Assembly: GCF_000719135.1 (NCBI RefSeq)
Contig: NZ_JOEK01000017.1
Span: 186,001-250,000 of the forward strand
Direction of reading: 5' to 3'
From: Streptomyces avicenniae
Lineage (GTDB): Bacteria > Actinomycetota > Actinomycetes > Streptomycetales > Streptomycetaceae
DNA: 64,000 nucleotides
The position numbers were made by a program, and so were the translations under genes. Positions within the stretch are counted from its first letter, which is position 1; every line of letters begins with the position of its first letter. Below the pieces are notes generated by a model that saw only the letters and a list, made by a program, of their open reading frames with translations, was not told where the DNA came from and did no database searches. Positions 50,698 through 58,948 of the stretch are shown piece by piece.

Positions 50698-51963
50698 ATG
50701 CCGGAGCCGGCCGCGCGGCGGCAGCAGCAACACCGGTCGCCGGGCGGTGACGACGGGCACCGGCCGGGGCGTCCGATCCCGCCACCGGCGGAGCCCGCGC
50801 CGGGCCGCGGCGGGCAGGTGAGCGAGGCGGCCGAGCGGCTGGTGACCGCGCTGCGGCACCGCCTGGGCCGCCCCGTCCCGCCGGAGTGGACGGCGGCGCT
50901 GCGCGCGACGCCGCGCGACGTCTTCCTGCCGGGGACGGTGTGGCTGCGTGACGGCGAGGGCGGCTACGAGCGGTGCGACCGCGCCACGGACGCGGGGCGG
51001 TGGCGGGCCGCCGCCTCGGCGGACGAGCCGGTCGTGACGCGGCTGGACACCGAGCCGGACGGCTGGCAGCGCCCGGTGTCCTCGCTGTCCGCGCCGAGCA
51101 CGGTGGTGCGCATGCTGGACACGCTGGCGCTGCGCGACGGCGACCGCGTCCTGGAGATCGGCACCGGCGTGGGCTTCACCGCGGCCCTGCTGGCGCACCG
51201 GCTGGGCGACGGCCAGGTCATCAGCCTGGAACTGGACGCGGATCTGGTGCGGACGGCGCGGGGCAACCTGGCGTTCCTCGGGCGCCGCCCGGCCGTGGAG
51301 TGCGCGGACGGCGCGCGGGGGTGGCCGGACGGGGGGCCGTACGACGCGGTGTTCGCGACGTGTTCGGTGCGCGGGGTGCCCGGCGCGTGGCTGGAGCAGA
51401 CGCGGCCCGGCGGCCGGATCGTCGTGCCGTGGGCCACGGCGTGGTGCGCCTTCGGGACGGTGACGCTGACCCGGCGGGACGACGGGGGCGCGGACGGCCG
51501 GTTCACGTCGGGTGGCTCCTCCATGCCGCTGCTCGACCGGACGGCCCACGGGCCAGGGCCTGAGCGGGTGGACGAGCCGCCGCGCGTCAGCCGTACCGGC
51601 CTGTCGCCCTGGGCGGTGGCGGGCGAGGACTACACGGCGCAGTTCGCCGTGGGCGCGTGCGTCCCGGGTGTGCGGCACGTGTGGGACGGCGCCCCGGCGC
51701 CGAAGGGCGTGCGGGTGCGGCTGTGGCTGGACGACGAGGCGGGGGGTTCCTGGGCGACGGTGGACGTGCGTGACGGGTCGGTGGGCTTCGTCGTCGCGCA
51801 GTACGGCCCGCGCTCGCTGTGGGACGAGGCGGAGACCGCCTGGCACTGGTGGGACCATCACGGCCGCCCGACGCCCGACCGGTTCGGCATCTCCGCCACG
51901 CGTGACGCGCACACCCTGTGGCTGGACACGCCCGCGACGCCCTGCCTGCGCCCGTCGTCCTGA
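50698..51963 (+). CDS. Protein-L-isoaspartate O-methyltransferase-like SAM methyltransferase
   Basis: The start at ATG 50698 (MPEPAARRQQQHRSPGGDDG) is supported by GGAGG and gives 421 aa. The PCMT-like core begins after a Pro-rich N-terminus: ALRATPRDVFLPGTVWL, SSLSAPSTVVRMLDTLALRDGDRVLEIGTGVGFTAALLAHRLGDGQVISLELD (SAM-binding), PYDAVFATCSVRGVPGAWLEQTRPGGRIVVPW. A C-terminal extension of about 150 residues (VWDGAPAPKGVRVRLWLDDEAGG...) is not part of classical PCMT. This layout is frequent in Streptomyces, often near RiPP or DUF574-like methyltransferase genes. The target protein or peptide is unknown. Confidence 0.83.
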   Translation: MPEPAARRQQQHRSPGGDDGHRPGRPIPPPAEPAPGRGGQVSEAAERLVTALRHRLGRPVPPEWTAALRATPRDVFLPGTVWLRDGEGGYERCDRATDAGRWRAAASADEPVVTRLDTEPDGWQRPVSSLSAPSTVVRMLDTLALRDGDRVLEIGTGVGFTAALLAHRLGDGQVISLELDADLVRTARGNLAFLGRRPAVECADGARGWPDGGPYDAVFATCSVRGVPGAWLEQTRPGGRIVVPWATAWCAFGTVTLTRRDDGGADGRFTSGGSSMPLLDRTAHGPGPERVDEPPRVSRTGLSPWAVAGEDYTAQFAVGACVPGVRHVWDGAPAPKGVRVRLWLDDEAGGSWATVDVRDGSVGFVVAQYGPRSLWDEAETAWHWWDHHGRPTPDRFGISATRDAHTLWLDTPATPCLRPSS

Positions 51964-52035
51964 CGGGGCCGCCGCCGTGGGACACGAGGCGGCGTGACGT
52001 GGCGGCGCCCCGCCCGGTGTGCCATCTTCGGCGCC

Positions 52036-53085
52036 ATGACGTCCCCCTCCCCAGGCCCGTCCCACTCCCCCGCCCCGCTGCCGTCGCGCACCCTCGGCGC
52101 CCACGGCCCGGCCGTCTCGGCCCTGGGGCTCGGCTGCATGGGCATGTCGGCCCTCTACGCGGGCGGTCCGGGGCCCGCCGAGTCCGTCGCGACCCTGCAC
52201 GCCGCCCTGGACGCCGGGGTGACCCTGCTCGACACCGGCGACTTCTACGACATGGGCGGCAACGAGATGCTGATCGGCGAGGCGCTGCGCGGCGTGTCGC
52301 CCTCGACGCGTGAACAGGTGCTGCTGAGCGTGAAGTTCGGCGCGCTGCGCGATCCCGACGGCGGCTTCGCCGGGTTCGACGGGCGGCCGGTCGCCGTCCG
52401 CAACGCGCTGCTGTACTCGCTGCGGCGTCTCGGCGTGGACCATGTGGACGTCTACCGTCTCGCCAGGCTCGACCCGGCGGTGCCGATCGAGGAGACGGTG
52501 GGGGCCGTCGCCGAATTGGTGCGGGCGGGCCTGGTGCGGCACGTCGGGCTGTCGGAGGTCGGCGCGGCGACGGTCCGCCGGGCGGCGGCCGTGACGCCGA
52601 TCGCCGATCTCCAGATCGAGTACTCGCTGCTGTCGCGGGGCATCGAGCGCGAGATCCTGCCGACGCTGCGTGAGCTGGGTATCGGCGTGACGGCGTACGG
52701 CGTCCTGTCGCGCGGGCTGATCAGCGGCCACTGGCGGGCGGACCGGCGGTTGGACGCGGCCGACTTCCGCCGGACGAGCCCGCGGTTCGCCGGGGACAAC
52801 CTGACGCACAACCTGCGGCTGGTCGAGGCGCTGCGGGCGGTCGCGGACGAGCGGGGTGTGAGCGTTGCGCAGCTCGCGATCGCGTGGGTGCTGGCGCAGG
52901 GCGAGGACATCGTGCCGCTGGTGGGGGCGCGGACGCGGGAGCGGCTGGCCGAGTCGCTCGGCGCGCTGTCCGTGGCGCTCGGGCCGGAGGATCTGGCGGC
53001 GGTCGAGGCGGCGGTGCCGCCGGGGGCGGCGGCGGGCGCCCGGTACGCGCCGGGGCAGACGGCGTTCCTCGACGGGCAGGGCTGA
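52036..53085 (+). CDS. Aldo/keto reductase with altered catalytic histidine
   Basis: ATG 52036 (MTSPSPGPSHSPAPLPSRTLGAHGPAVSALGLGCMGMSALYAGG) gives 349 aa. The AKR barrel motifs are GLGCMGM, LLDTGDFYDMGGNEMLIGEAL (Asp and Tyr), SVKFG (Lys), and a C-terminal PLVGARTRERLAES for NADPH. Where most relatives have a catalytic His in DLYYQHRVDP, this protein has DVYRLARLDP, so the His position is Ala. This suggests altered activity or an unusual substrate. The start lacks a strong Shine-Dalgarno. Confidence 0.85.
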   Translation: MTSPSPGPSHSPAPLPSRTLGAHGPAVSALGLGCMGMSALYAGGPGPAESVATLHAALDAGVTLLDTGDFYDMGGNEMLIGEALRGVSPSTREQVLLSVKFGALRDPDGGFAGFDGRPVAVRNALLYSLRRLGVDHVDVYRLARLDPAVPIEETVGAVAELVRAGLVRHVGLSEVGAATVRRAAAVTPIADLQIEYSLLSRGIEREILPTLRELGIGVTAYGVLSRGLISGHWRADRRLDAADFRRTSPRFAGDNLTHNLRLVEALRAVADERGVSVAQLAIAWVLAQGEDIVPLVGARTRERLAESLGALSVALGPEDLAAVEAAVPPGAAAGARYAPGQTAFLDGQG

Positions 53086-53158
53086 GGCCGCCTGACGCGC
53101 GACGTGCGGTGCGGGTCAGGCGGCCTCTGGCTGCGGGGGCCGTGCGGTGTGCGGCGGT

Positions 53159-54541
53159 TCAGCAGCCGACGAGGCGCCCGGCGAGGTAGGACTCGACCTG
53201 GTCGAGGGAGACGCGCTCCTGCTTCATCGTGTCGCGCTCGCGGACGGTCACGGCGTTGTCGTCGAGGGTGTCGAAGTCCACGGTGACGCAGAACGGGGTG
53301 CCGATCTCGTCCTGGCGCCGGTAGCGGCGGCCGATGGCGCCCGCGTCGTCGAACTCGATGTTCCAGTTCCTGCGCAGGGCCGTGGCGAGGTCCTTGGCCT
53401 TCGGGGACAGCTGGGGGTTGCGCGAGAGCGGGAGCACGGCGACCTTGACCGGGGCGAGGCGCGGGTCGAGCGTCATGACGACGCGCTTCTCCATCTTGCC
53501 CTTGGCGTTGGGCGCCTCGTCCTCGTGGTAGGCGTCGAGCATGAAGGCCAGCATGGCGCGGCCGACGCCCGCGGCGGGCTCGATGACGTAGGGGGTCCAG
53601 CGCTCGCCGGCCTCCTGGTCGAAGTAGCTGAGGTCCTGGCCCGACGCCTTGGCGTGGGCGCCGAGGTCGTAGTCCGTGCGGTTGGCGACGCCCTCCAGCT
53701 CACCGAACTCGGAGCCCGCGAAGTTGAAGCGGTACTCGATGTCGGCGGTGCGCTTGGAGTAGTGCGACAGCTTCTCCTTCGGGTGCTCGAACCACCGCAT
53801 GTTCTGCTCGGACAGGCCGAGGCCGCGGTACCAGTTCCAGCGCTGCTCCATCCAGTACGTCTGCCACTCCTCGTCCTCGCCCGGCTTGACGAAGAACTCC
53901 ATCTCCATCTGCTCGAACTCGCGGGTGCGGAAGATGAAGTTGCCCGGGGTGATCTCGTTCCGGAACGACTTGCCCATCTGCGCGATGCCGAACGGCGGCT
54001 TGCGGCGTGACGTCTGCTGGACGGCGGCGAAGTTGGTGAAGATGCCCTGGGCGGTCTCCGGGCGCAGGTAGGCGACGGAGCCGGTGTCCTGCGTCGGGCC
54101 GAGGTGGGTGGACAGCAGGCCGGAGAACTGCTTGGGCTCGGTGAAGACGCCCTTGTTGCCGCAGTTGGGGCAGTTCAGGTCGGCGAGGCCGTTCGCGGGG
54201 ACGTGGCCGTGCTTCTCCTCGTACGCCTCCTCCAGGTGGTCGGCGCGGAACCGCTTGTGGCAGGAGGTGCATTCGGTCAGCGGGTCGGTGAAGGTCGCGA
54301 CGTGGCCGGACGCCTGCCAGACCTCGGTGGCCAGGATGACCGAGGAGTCGATGCCCACGACGTCGTCGCGCGAGGTCACCATCGCCCGCCACCACTGGCG
54401 CTTGATGTTCTCCTTCAGTTCCACGCCGAGCGGTCCGTAGTCCCAGGCGGCGCGCTGTCCGCCGTAGATCTCGCTGCTGGGATAGACGAAGCCACGGCGC
54501 TTGCTGAGGCTGACGATGGTGTCGATCTTGTCGGCGGCCAC
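53159..54541 (-). CDS. glyS: Glycyl-tRNA synthetase
   Basis: This 460-aa enzyme is the class II dimeric type common in actinobacteria (GlyQS-like single chain). Motif 2-type sequence [34 protein letters not shown], the N-terminal [38 protein letters not shown], and motif 3-type [18 protein letters not shown] are present. The C-terminal anticodon-binding domain includes [30 protein letters not shown] zinc-type CTSCHKRF...NCPNCGNKG pair (CxxC) appears near residues 100-135. The gene is divergent from znuA with 180 bp between starts. Confidence 0.95.
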   Translation of the reverse strand: MAADKIDTIVSLSKRRGFVYPSSEIYGGQRAAWDYGPLGVELKENIKRQWWRAMVTSRDDVVGIDSSVILATEVWQASGHVATFTDPLTECTSCHKRFRADHLEEAYEEKHGHVPANGLADLNCPNCGNKGVFTEPKQFSGLLSTHLGPTQDTGSVAYLRPETAQGIFTNFAAVQQTSRRKPPFGIAQMGKSFRNEITPGNFIFRTREFEQMEMEFFVKPGEDEEWQTYWMEQRWNWYRGLGLSEQNMRWFEHPKEKLSHYSKRTADIEYRFNFAGSEFGELEGVANRTDYDLGAHAKASGQDLSYFDQEAGERWTPYVIEPAAGVGRAMLAFMLDAYHEDEAPNAKGKMEKRVVMTLDPRLAPVKVAVLPLSRNPQLSPKAKDLATALRRNWNIEFDDAGAIGRRYRRQDEIGTPFCVTVDFDTLDDNAVTVRERDTMKQERVSLDQVESYLAGRLVGC

Positions 54542-54685
54542 GGTGCTCTCTTCGGGACGAAGGACGACGCTGGAATTGGATCAGGTTACCGGCGCCCGAG
54601 GGGGCGTCGGCAAATCGGCGGGGTTCCCGCCGCGGGGGCCCGCGGGGGCGGATCGAGGCGGTCGTCACACCTTTGCGGCCACATT

Positions 54686-54722
54686 TGACAATGATTGTCA
54701 TCTGACTTGAAAATGGCTGTCA
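54686..54722 (+). promoter_or_regulatory. Two Zur boxes overlapping the znuA promoter and start codon
   Basis: Box 1 (54686-54700) is the perfect 7-1-7 palindrome TGACAATGATTGTCA. Box 2 (54708-54722) is TGAAAATGGCTGTCA, with two mismatched pairs. The centres are 22 bp apart, two helical turns. TTGACA (54685-54690) and GAAAAT (54709-54714), 18 bp apart, look like -35 and -10. Each lies within a box, so Zur binding would block the polymerase. Confidence 0.85.
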
Positions 54723-55765
54723 TGAGCATCCGTCGCGTTGGTACGCGTTCCCGTTCCCGATCCCGCTCCCGGATAGCCGGCTCCGCGCTCACCGCGGGCG
54801 CCACGGCCGTGGGGCTGCTGGCCCTGACGGCCTGCGGCTCCGACGACGGCGGGGGCGGAGGGGACGGCGCGGGCGGCGGGCGGCTGGACGTGGTGGCGTC
54901 GTTCTACCCGATGGAGTTCCTGGCCGAGCGCATCGGCGGCGACCACGTCGAGGTCTCGACGCTGACCGGGCCGGGCGTCGAGCCGCACGACCTGGAGCTG
55001 TCGCCGCGGCAGACGGCGCGGGTCACGGAGGCGGACCTGGTGGTCTACCTGGCCGGGCTCCAGCCGACCGTGGACGAGGCGGTGGAGACCTCGGGCGTCG
55101 CACACGTCGCGGAGGCCACGTCGTTCACGTCCCTGGAGGAGCACGGCGACGACGTGCACGGCGAGGAGGAGCACGCCGACGAGCACGGGGACGAGCACGC
55201 CGAGGAGGGCCACGAGGGGCACGACCACGACCACGAGGGCGGCGACCCGCACATCTGGCTCGACCCGGCGAAGTACGCGGAGGTCGCCGAGGGCGTCGGC
55301 GACGCCCTGGCCGAGGCCGACCCGGACCACGCCGCGGACTACGCGCGGAACACGGACACGCTCGTCGAGGAACTGCACGCGCTGGACGGGGAGTTCACCG
55401 AGGGCCTGGCCGGGCGGCAGTCCGACACGTTCATCACGACGCACGCCGCCTTCGGCTACCTCGCGGAGGCGTACGGTCTGCACGAGGAGGCCATCGCCGG
55501 TCTCGACCCCGAGTCGGAGCCGAGCGCGGCCCGGATGCGGGATCTCCAGGACATCGCGGAGGCGGACGGCGTCTCCACCATCTTCTTCGAGACACTGGTC
55601 AGCGACGACACCGCGCGGACGCTCGCGGACGACCTCGGGCTGACCACGGCCGTGCTCGACCCGGTCGAGGGCATCACGGACGAGTCCGCGGGCTCCGACT
55701 ACCTCGCCGTGATGCGGGCGAACCTGGCGGCGCTCCAGGCGGCCCTGGGCGTCCCCGCCTCCTGA
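54722..55765 (+). CDS. znuA: Zinc ABC transporter substrate-binding lipoprotein
   Basis: The ATG at 54722 lies where transcription would start from the promoter in the Zur boxes, so the mRNA is probably leaderless. ATG 54713 is an alternative. The 347-aa protein has an Arg/Ser-rich signal peptide and lipobox LLALTAC, anchoring it outside the membrane. The ZnuA/cluster A-I core has VVASFYPMEFLAERIGGDHVEVSTLTGPGVEPHDLELSPRQ (His ligand), a His/Asp/Glu-rich loop of about 50 residues ending GHDHDHEGGDPHIWLDP, and HAAFGYLAEAYGL. The His-rich loop supports zinc over manganese. It is the first gene of the znuACB-zur cluster. Confidence 0.93.
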   Translation: MSIRRVGTRSRSRSRSRIAGSALTAGATAVGLLALTACGSDDGGGGGDGAGGGRLDVVASFYPMEFLAERIGGDHVEVSTLTGPGVEPHDLELSPRQTARVTEADLVVYLAGLQPTVDEAVETSGVAHVAEATSFTSLEEHGDDVHGEEEHADEHGDEHAEEGHEGHDHDHEGGDPHIWLDPAKYAEVAEGVGDALAEADPDHAADYARNTDTLVEELHALDGEFTEGLAGRQSDTFITTHAAFGYLAEAYGLHEEAIAGLDPESEPSAARMRDLQDIAEADGVSTIFFETLVSDDTARTLADDLGLTTAVLDPVEGITDESAGSDYLAVMRANLAALQAALGVPAS

Positions 55766-55842
55766 CGGGGACGGGGCCGGGCGGAGCGGGACGGCGGCGG
55801 CGGCGGAGAAGCGGACGGCGGAGGACGGAAGGGGAGCGGACC

Positions 55843-56607
55843 ATGGAGCAGCCAGAGCCCGTCATAGCCCTGCGGGGCGTGAGCGCGGAGCTGGGCGGAC
55901 GTCCGGTGCTGCGCGGCGTGGACCTGACGGTGCGGCGCGGCGAGGTGGTGGCCCTGCTCGGGGCGAACGGCTCGGGCAAGTCCACGGCCGTGCGCGCCGC
56001 CGTGGGGCAGGTGCCGGTGAGCGGCGGGGAGCTGGCGCTCTTCGGGACGCCGGTGCGGCGCTTCCGTGACTGGCGGCGGATCGGGTACGTGCCGCAGCGT
56101 TCGACGGCGGCGGGCGGTGTGCCCGCGACCGTGCGCGAGGTGGTGATGTCGGGGCGGCTGGCGTTGCGGCGGCTGCGTCCGCTGGGGCGCGCCGACCGGG
56201 CGGCCGTGGACCGTGCGCTGGGCCTGGTGGGGCTGGCGGACCGTGCGGGCGATCCGGTGGGGTCGTTGTCGGGCGGGCAGCACCAGCGGGTGCTGATCGC
56301 GCGGGCCCTGGCGATCGGCCCTGAGCTGCTGCTGATGGACGAGCCGCTGGCGGGCGTCGATCTGGCGAGCCAGCGGGTGCTGTCGGGGACGCTCGCGGCG
56401 CTGACGGCCGAGGGTGTGTCGGTGCTGCTGGTGCTGCACGAGCTGGGGCCGCTCCAGCCGCTGATCGACCGGGCGGTGGTGCTGGCGCACGGCCGGGTCG
56501 AGCGGACCGTGGACCATCCGGCGCAGCTGCCGGAGTCGCATGCCTGCCATCCGGCGGACGAGCTGCCGCCGTCCGCCGCGCCGTCGCTCCAGACCGGGAT
56601 CCTGTGA
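55843..56607 (+). CDS. znuC: Zinc ABC transporter ATP-binding protein
   Basis: This 254-aa ATPase has Walker A GANGSGKST near residue 40, the Q-loop PQRSTAAGGVP, signature LSGGQHQR, Walker B LLLMDEPLAGVD, and the H-loop VLLVLHELG. The C-terminus is short and Pro/Ala-rich. It lies 77 bp after znuA and 7 bp before znuB, so the three form one operon for zinc uptake energised by ATP in the cytoplasm. Confidence 0.93.
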   Translation: MEQPEPVIALRGVSAELGGRPVLRGVDLTVRRGEVVALLGANGSGKSTAVRAAVGQVPVSGGELALFGTPVRRFRDWRRIGYVPQRSTAAGGVPATVREVVMSGRLALRRLRPLGRADRAAVDRALGLVGLADRAGDPVGSLSGGQHQRVLIARALAIGPELLLMDEPLAGVDLASQRVLSGTLAALTAEGVSVLLVLHELGPLQPLIDRAVVLAHGRVERTVDHPAQLPESHACHPADELPPSAAPSLQTGIL

Positions 56608-56614
56608 GGCCGTG

Positions 56615-57493
56615 ATGTTCGAGGTGTTGGACTACGCGTTCATGCAGCGGGCGTTGCTCGCCGCGCTGCTGATCGGTTTCGCCGCGCCCGCCGTCGGCAT
56701 CTACCTGGTGCAGCGGCAGCAGGCGCTGATGGGGGACGGCATCGGGCATGTGGCGCTGACGGGGGTGGCGCTCGGTTTCCTGCTGAGCGCGAACCCGGTG
56801 TGGACGGCCGTGCTGGTCTCGACGGTCGGGGCGGTGGCGATGGAGCTGCTGCGCTCGTCGGGGCGGGCGCGGGGGGACGTGGCGCTGGCGATGCTGTTCT
56901 ACGGCGGCATGGCGGGCGGTGTGATGCTCATCAATCTGGCGCCTGGTGGTTCGACGGCGAACCTGACGTCGTACCTGTGGGGGTCGGTCACGACGGTCTC
57001 GGAGGGGGACATCGCGGCGATCTGCTGGCTGTCCGTGTTCGTGCTGGTGGTGACGCTCGGCCTGCGGCGGCAGTTGTTCGCCGTCTGTCAGGACGAGGAG
57101 TTCGCGCGGGTGACGGGGCTGCCGGTGCGGACGCTGAACCTGCTGCTGGCCGTGACGGCCGCGGCGACGGTCACGGTCGCCATGCGGGTCGTGGGGCTGC
57201 TGCTGGTCAGCGCGCTGATGGTGATCCCGGTGGTGGCGGCGCAGCAGGCGACGCGTGGGTTCGTGATGACGCTGGCGCTCGCGATGGTCTTCGGGGTGCT
57301 GGTGTCCGTGTCGGGGACGGTGACGTCGTACTACGCGGACGTGCCGCCGGGGGCGACGATCGTGCTGATCGCGCTGGGGCTGTTCCTGGTGGTCTCGGTG
57401 CTGGCGCTGCCGCTGGCGAGGAGCCGGGCGCGCAGGCAGGCGGCGCGGGAGGCCGTGCCGGTGCCGGAGGCGGCGGGGGTGGCCGGGGCGTAG
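56615..57493 (+). CDS. znuB: Zinc ABC transporter permease
   Basis: ATG 56615 (MFEVLDYAFMQRALLAALLIGFAAPAVGIYLVQRQQALMGDGIGHVALTGVALGFLL) with GAGG upstream gives 292 aa. The ABC-3 family core has seven to eight helices, GDGIGHVALTGVALGFLLSANPVWTAVL at the N-terminus, the cytoplasmic EEFARVTGLPVRTLNLLLAVTAAATVTVAMRVVGLLLVSALMVIPVVAAQQ segment that meets the ATPase, and the terminal PPGATIVLIALGLFLVVSVLALPLARSRAR. The location and partners make zinc the substrate. Confidence 0.93.
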   Translation: MFEVLDYAFMQRALLAALLIGFAAPAVGIYLVQRQQALMGDGIGHVALTGVALGFLLSANPVWTAVLVSTVGAVAMELLRSSGRARGDVALAMLFYGGMAGGVMLINLAPGGSTANLTSYLWGSVTTVSEGDIAAICWLSVFVLVVTLGLRRQLFAVCQDEEFARVTGLPVRTLNLLLAVTAAATVTVAMRVVGLLLVSALMVIPVVAAQQATRGFVMTLALAMVFGVLVSVSGTVTSYYADVPPGATIVLIALGLFLVVSVLALPLARSRARRQAAREAVPVPEAAGVAGA

Positions 57494-57576
57494 CGGCGGG
57501 CCTGTGCCCGGAGCAACCGAAAACAGCTACCCTGACGACGCGGGGTCAGGTCCGATTCTGCGGCGAGGAGGCAGAC

Positions 57577-57993
57577 GTGGAGACGCTGGGACCACCGGTA
57601 CGCGGCCGTTCGACGCGCCAGCGCGCGGCCGTCGCGGCGGCGCTCGCGGAGGTCGATGAGTTCCGGAGCGCGCAGGAACTGCACGACATGCTGAAGCACA
57701 AGGGCGACTCGGTGGGCCTGACGACCGTCTACCGCACGCTCCAGTCCCTCGCCGACGCGGGCGAGGTCGATGTGCTGCGGACCGTCGAGGGCGAGGCCGT
57801 CTACCGGCGCTGCGCCAGTGACGACCACCATCACCATCTGGTGTGCCGGGCGTGCGGCAAGGCGGTGGAGGTCGAGGGGCCCGCGGTGGAGAAGTGGGCG
57901 GACGCGACGGCGCGGGAGCACGGGTTCGTGGACGTGCGGCACACCGTGGAGATCTTCGGTACCTGCGGGGACTGCGCGGGCGCCTGCTCCTGA
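57577..57993 (+). CDS. zur: Zinc uptake regulator, Fur family
   Basis: GTG 57577 with GAGGAGG upstream gives 138 aa. The winged helix is RSTRQRAAVAAALAEVDEFRSAQELHDMLKHKGDSVGLTTVYRTLQSLADAGEVDVLRT. The regulatory zinc site is in DDHHHHLVCRACGKAVEVEG, and the structural zinc cysteines are CRACG and CGDCAGAC. It represses zinc-uptake genes when zinc is bound. It lies 83 bp after znuB. The Zur boxes at the znuA start are its obvious target. I see no Zur box directly in front of zur. Confidence 0.93.
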   Translation: METLGPPVRGRSTRQRAAVAAALAEVDEFRSAQELHDMLKHKGDSVGLTTVYRTLQSLADAGEVDVLRTVEGEAVYRRCASDDHHHHLVCRACGKAVEVEGPAVEKWADATAREHGFVDVRHTVEIFGTCGDCAGACS

Positions 57994-58099
57994 GCGCCGA
58001 CTGCCGGGCGTGCGGGGCCTGTTGGTGCCCCGGCCGGGCGCCGGGGCCGTGCGGTGCCGCGTTACGGTGGGGGCCGTCGGCGGACCGGAGGGAGTCGGT

Positions 58100-58927
58100 G
58101 TGACGGACGGCGGGGACGGGCGGCCCGATCTGGGGCTCGGCCGGGCGCACACGGCTCGTATCTACGACTACCTGCTCGGTGGCAAGGACAACTACGCGGC
58201 GGACCGGGAGGCGGCGGCGCTGGCGTTGCGTGTCCAGCCGCACGCGCGGACCGTCGCGCACGCCAACCGTGCGTTCATGCATCGGGTGACGCGTGTGCTG
58301 GCGGCGGAGTACGGCGTCCGGCAGTGGCTGGACATCGGCACGGGCATACCGACGCGGCCGAATCTGCACGAGGTCGCGCAGTCCGTGGCTCCGGAGGCGC
58401 GGGTGGTCTACGTGGACAACGACCGGGTCGTCCTGGCGCACGCGACGGCGCTGCTGGGCAGCGCGCCGGAGGGCCGTACGGCGTACGTCCACGCGGACGC
58501 GACGCGCCCGCGGGCGGTTCTCGAGGCGCCGGAGCTGGCCGAGACCTTGGATCTGGACCGGCCTGTGGCGCTGAGTCTGAACGCGCTGCTGCACTTCCTG
58601 CCGGGGGATCCGCGGGACGTCGTGGGCCCGCTGATGGACGCCCTGCCGTCCGGGAGCGTGCTGGCGCTGACGCACGCGACGCGGGATCTGGCGCCGGAGA
58701 TGTGGGACGCGATCGCGGCGATCTACCGGGGTGCGGGGAATCCGCTGTATCTGCGGACGCACGCGGAGGTGCGGGGTCTGTTCGACGGGCTCGACATGGT
58801 CGCCCCCGGGCTGGTGATCGCGCACCGCTGGCGTCCGCAGCACGTCGGGACGGGCGCGACGGCGGCGACGGCGGCGGTCACGGACGCCGACGTGAGCCTG
58901 TGGGCGGGTGTGGGCGTCAAGCCCTGA
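58100..58927 (+). CDS. SAM-dependent methyltransferase (DUF574/Methyltransf_19)
   Basis: GTG 58100 (VTDGGDGRPDLGLGRAHTARIYDYLLGGKDNYAADREAAA) follows GGAGGGA and gives 275 aa. This DUF574 signature (ARIYDYLLGGKDNYAADREAA) is followed by the SAM-binding QWLDIGTGIPTRPNLHEVAQ and VYVDNDRVVLAHA. These methyltransferases are abundant in actinobacteria and rarely characterised. It converges on the LanC-like gene with 21 bp between stops, so both may share a bidirectional terminator. A functional link to LanC is not shown by the sequence. Confidence 0.88.
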   Translation: MTDGGDGRPDLGLGRAHTARIYDYLLGGKDNYAADREAAALALRVQPHARTVAHANRAFMHRVTRVLAAEYGVRQWLDIGTGIPTRPNLHEVAQSVAPEARVVYVDNDRVVLAHATALLGSAPEGRTAYVHADATRPRAVLEAPELAETLDLDRPVALSLNALLHFLPGDPRDVVGPLMDALPSGSVLALTHATRDLAPEMWDAIAAIYRGAGNPLYLRTHAEVRGLFDGLDMVAPGLVIAHRWRPQHVGTGATAATAAVTDADVSLWAGVGVKP

Positions 58928-58948
58928 GCGGGGTGGCCCGGGCGGTCG

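Noticed and set aside
50698..51963. PCMT-like methyltransferase as part of a lanthipeptide cluster with the LanC gene
   Set aside because: It is about 7 kb from LanC with aldo/keto reductase, glyS, the zinc operon and DUF574 genes between, and no precursor or dehydratase nearby.
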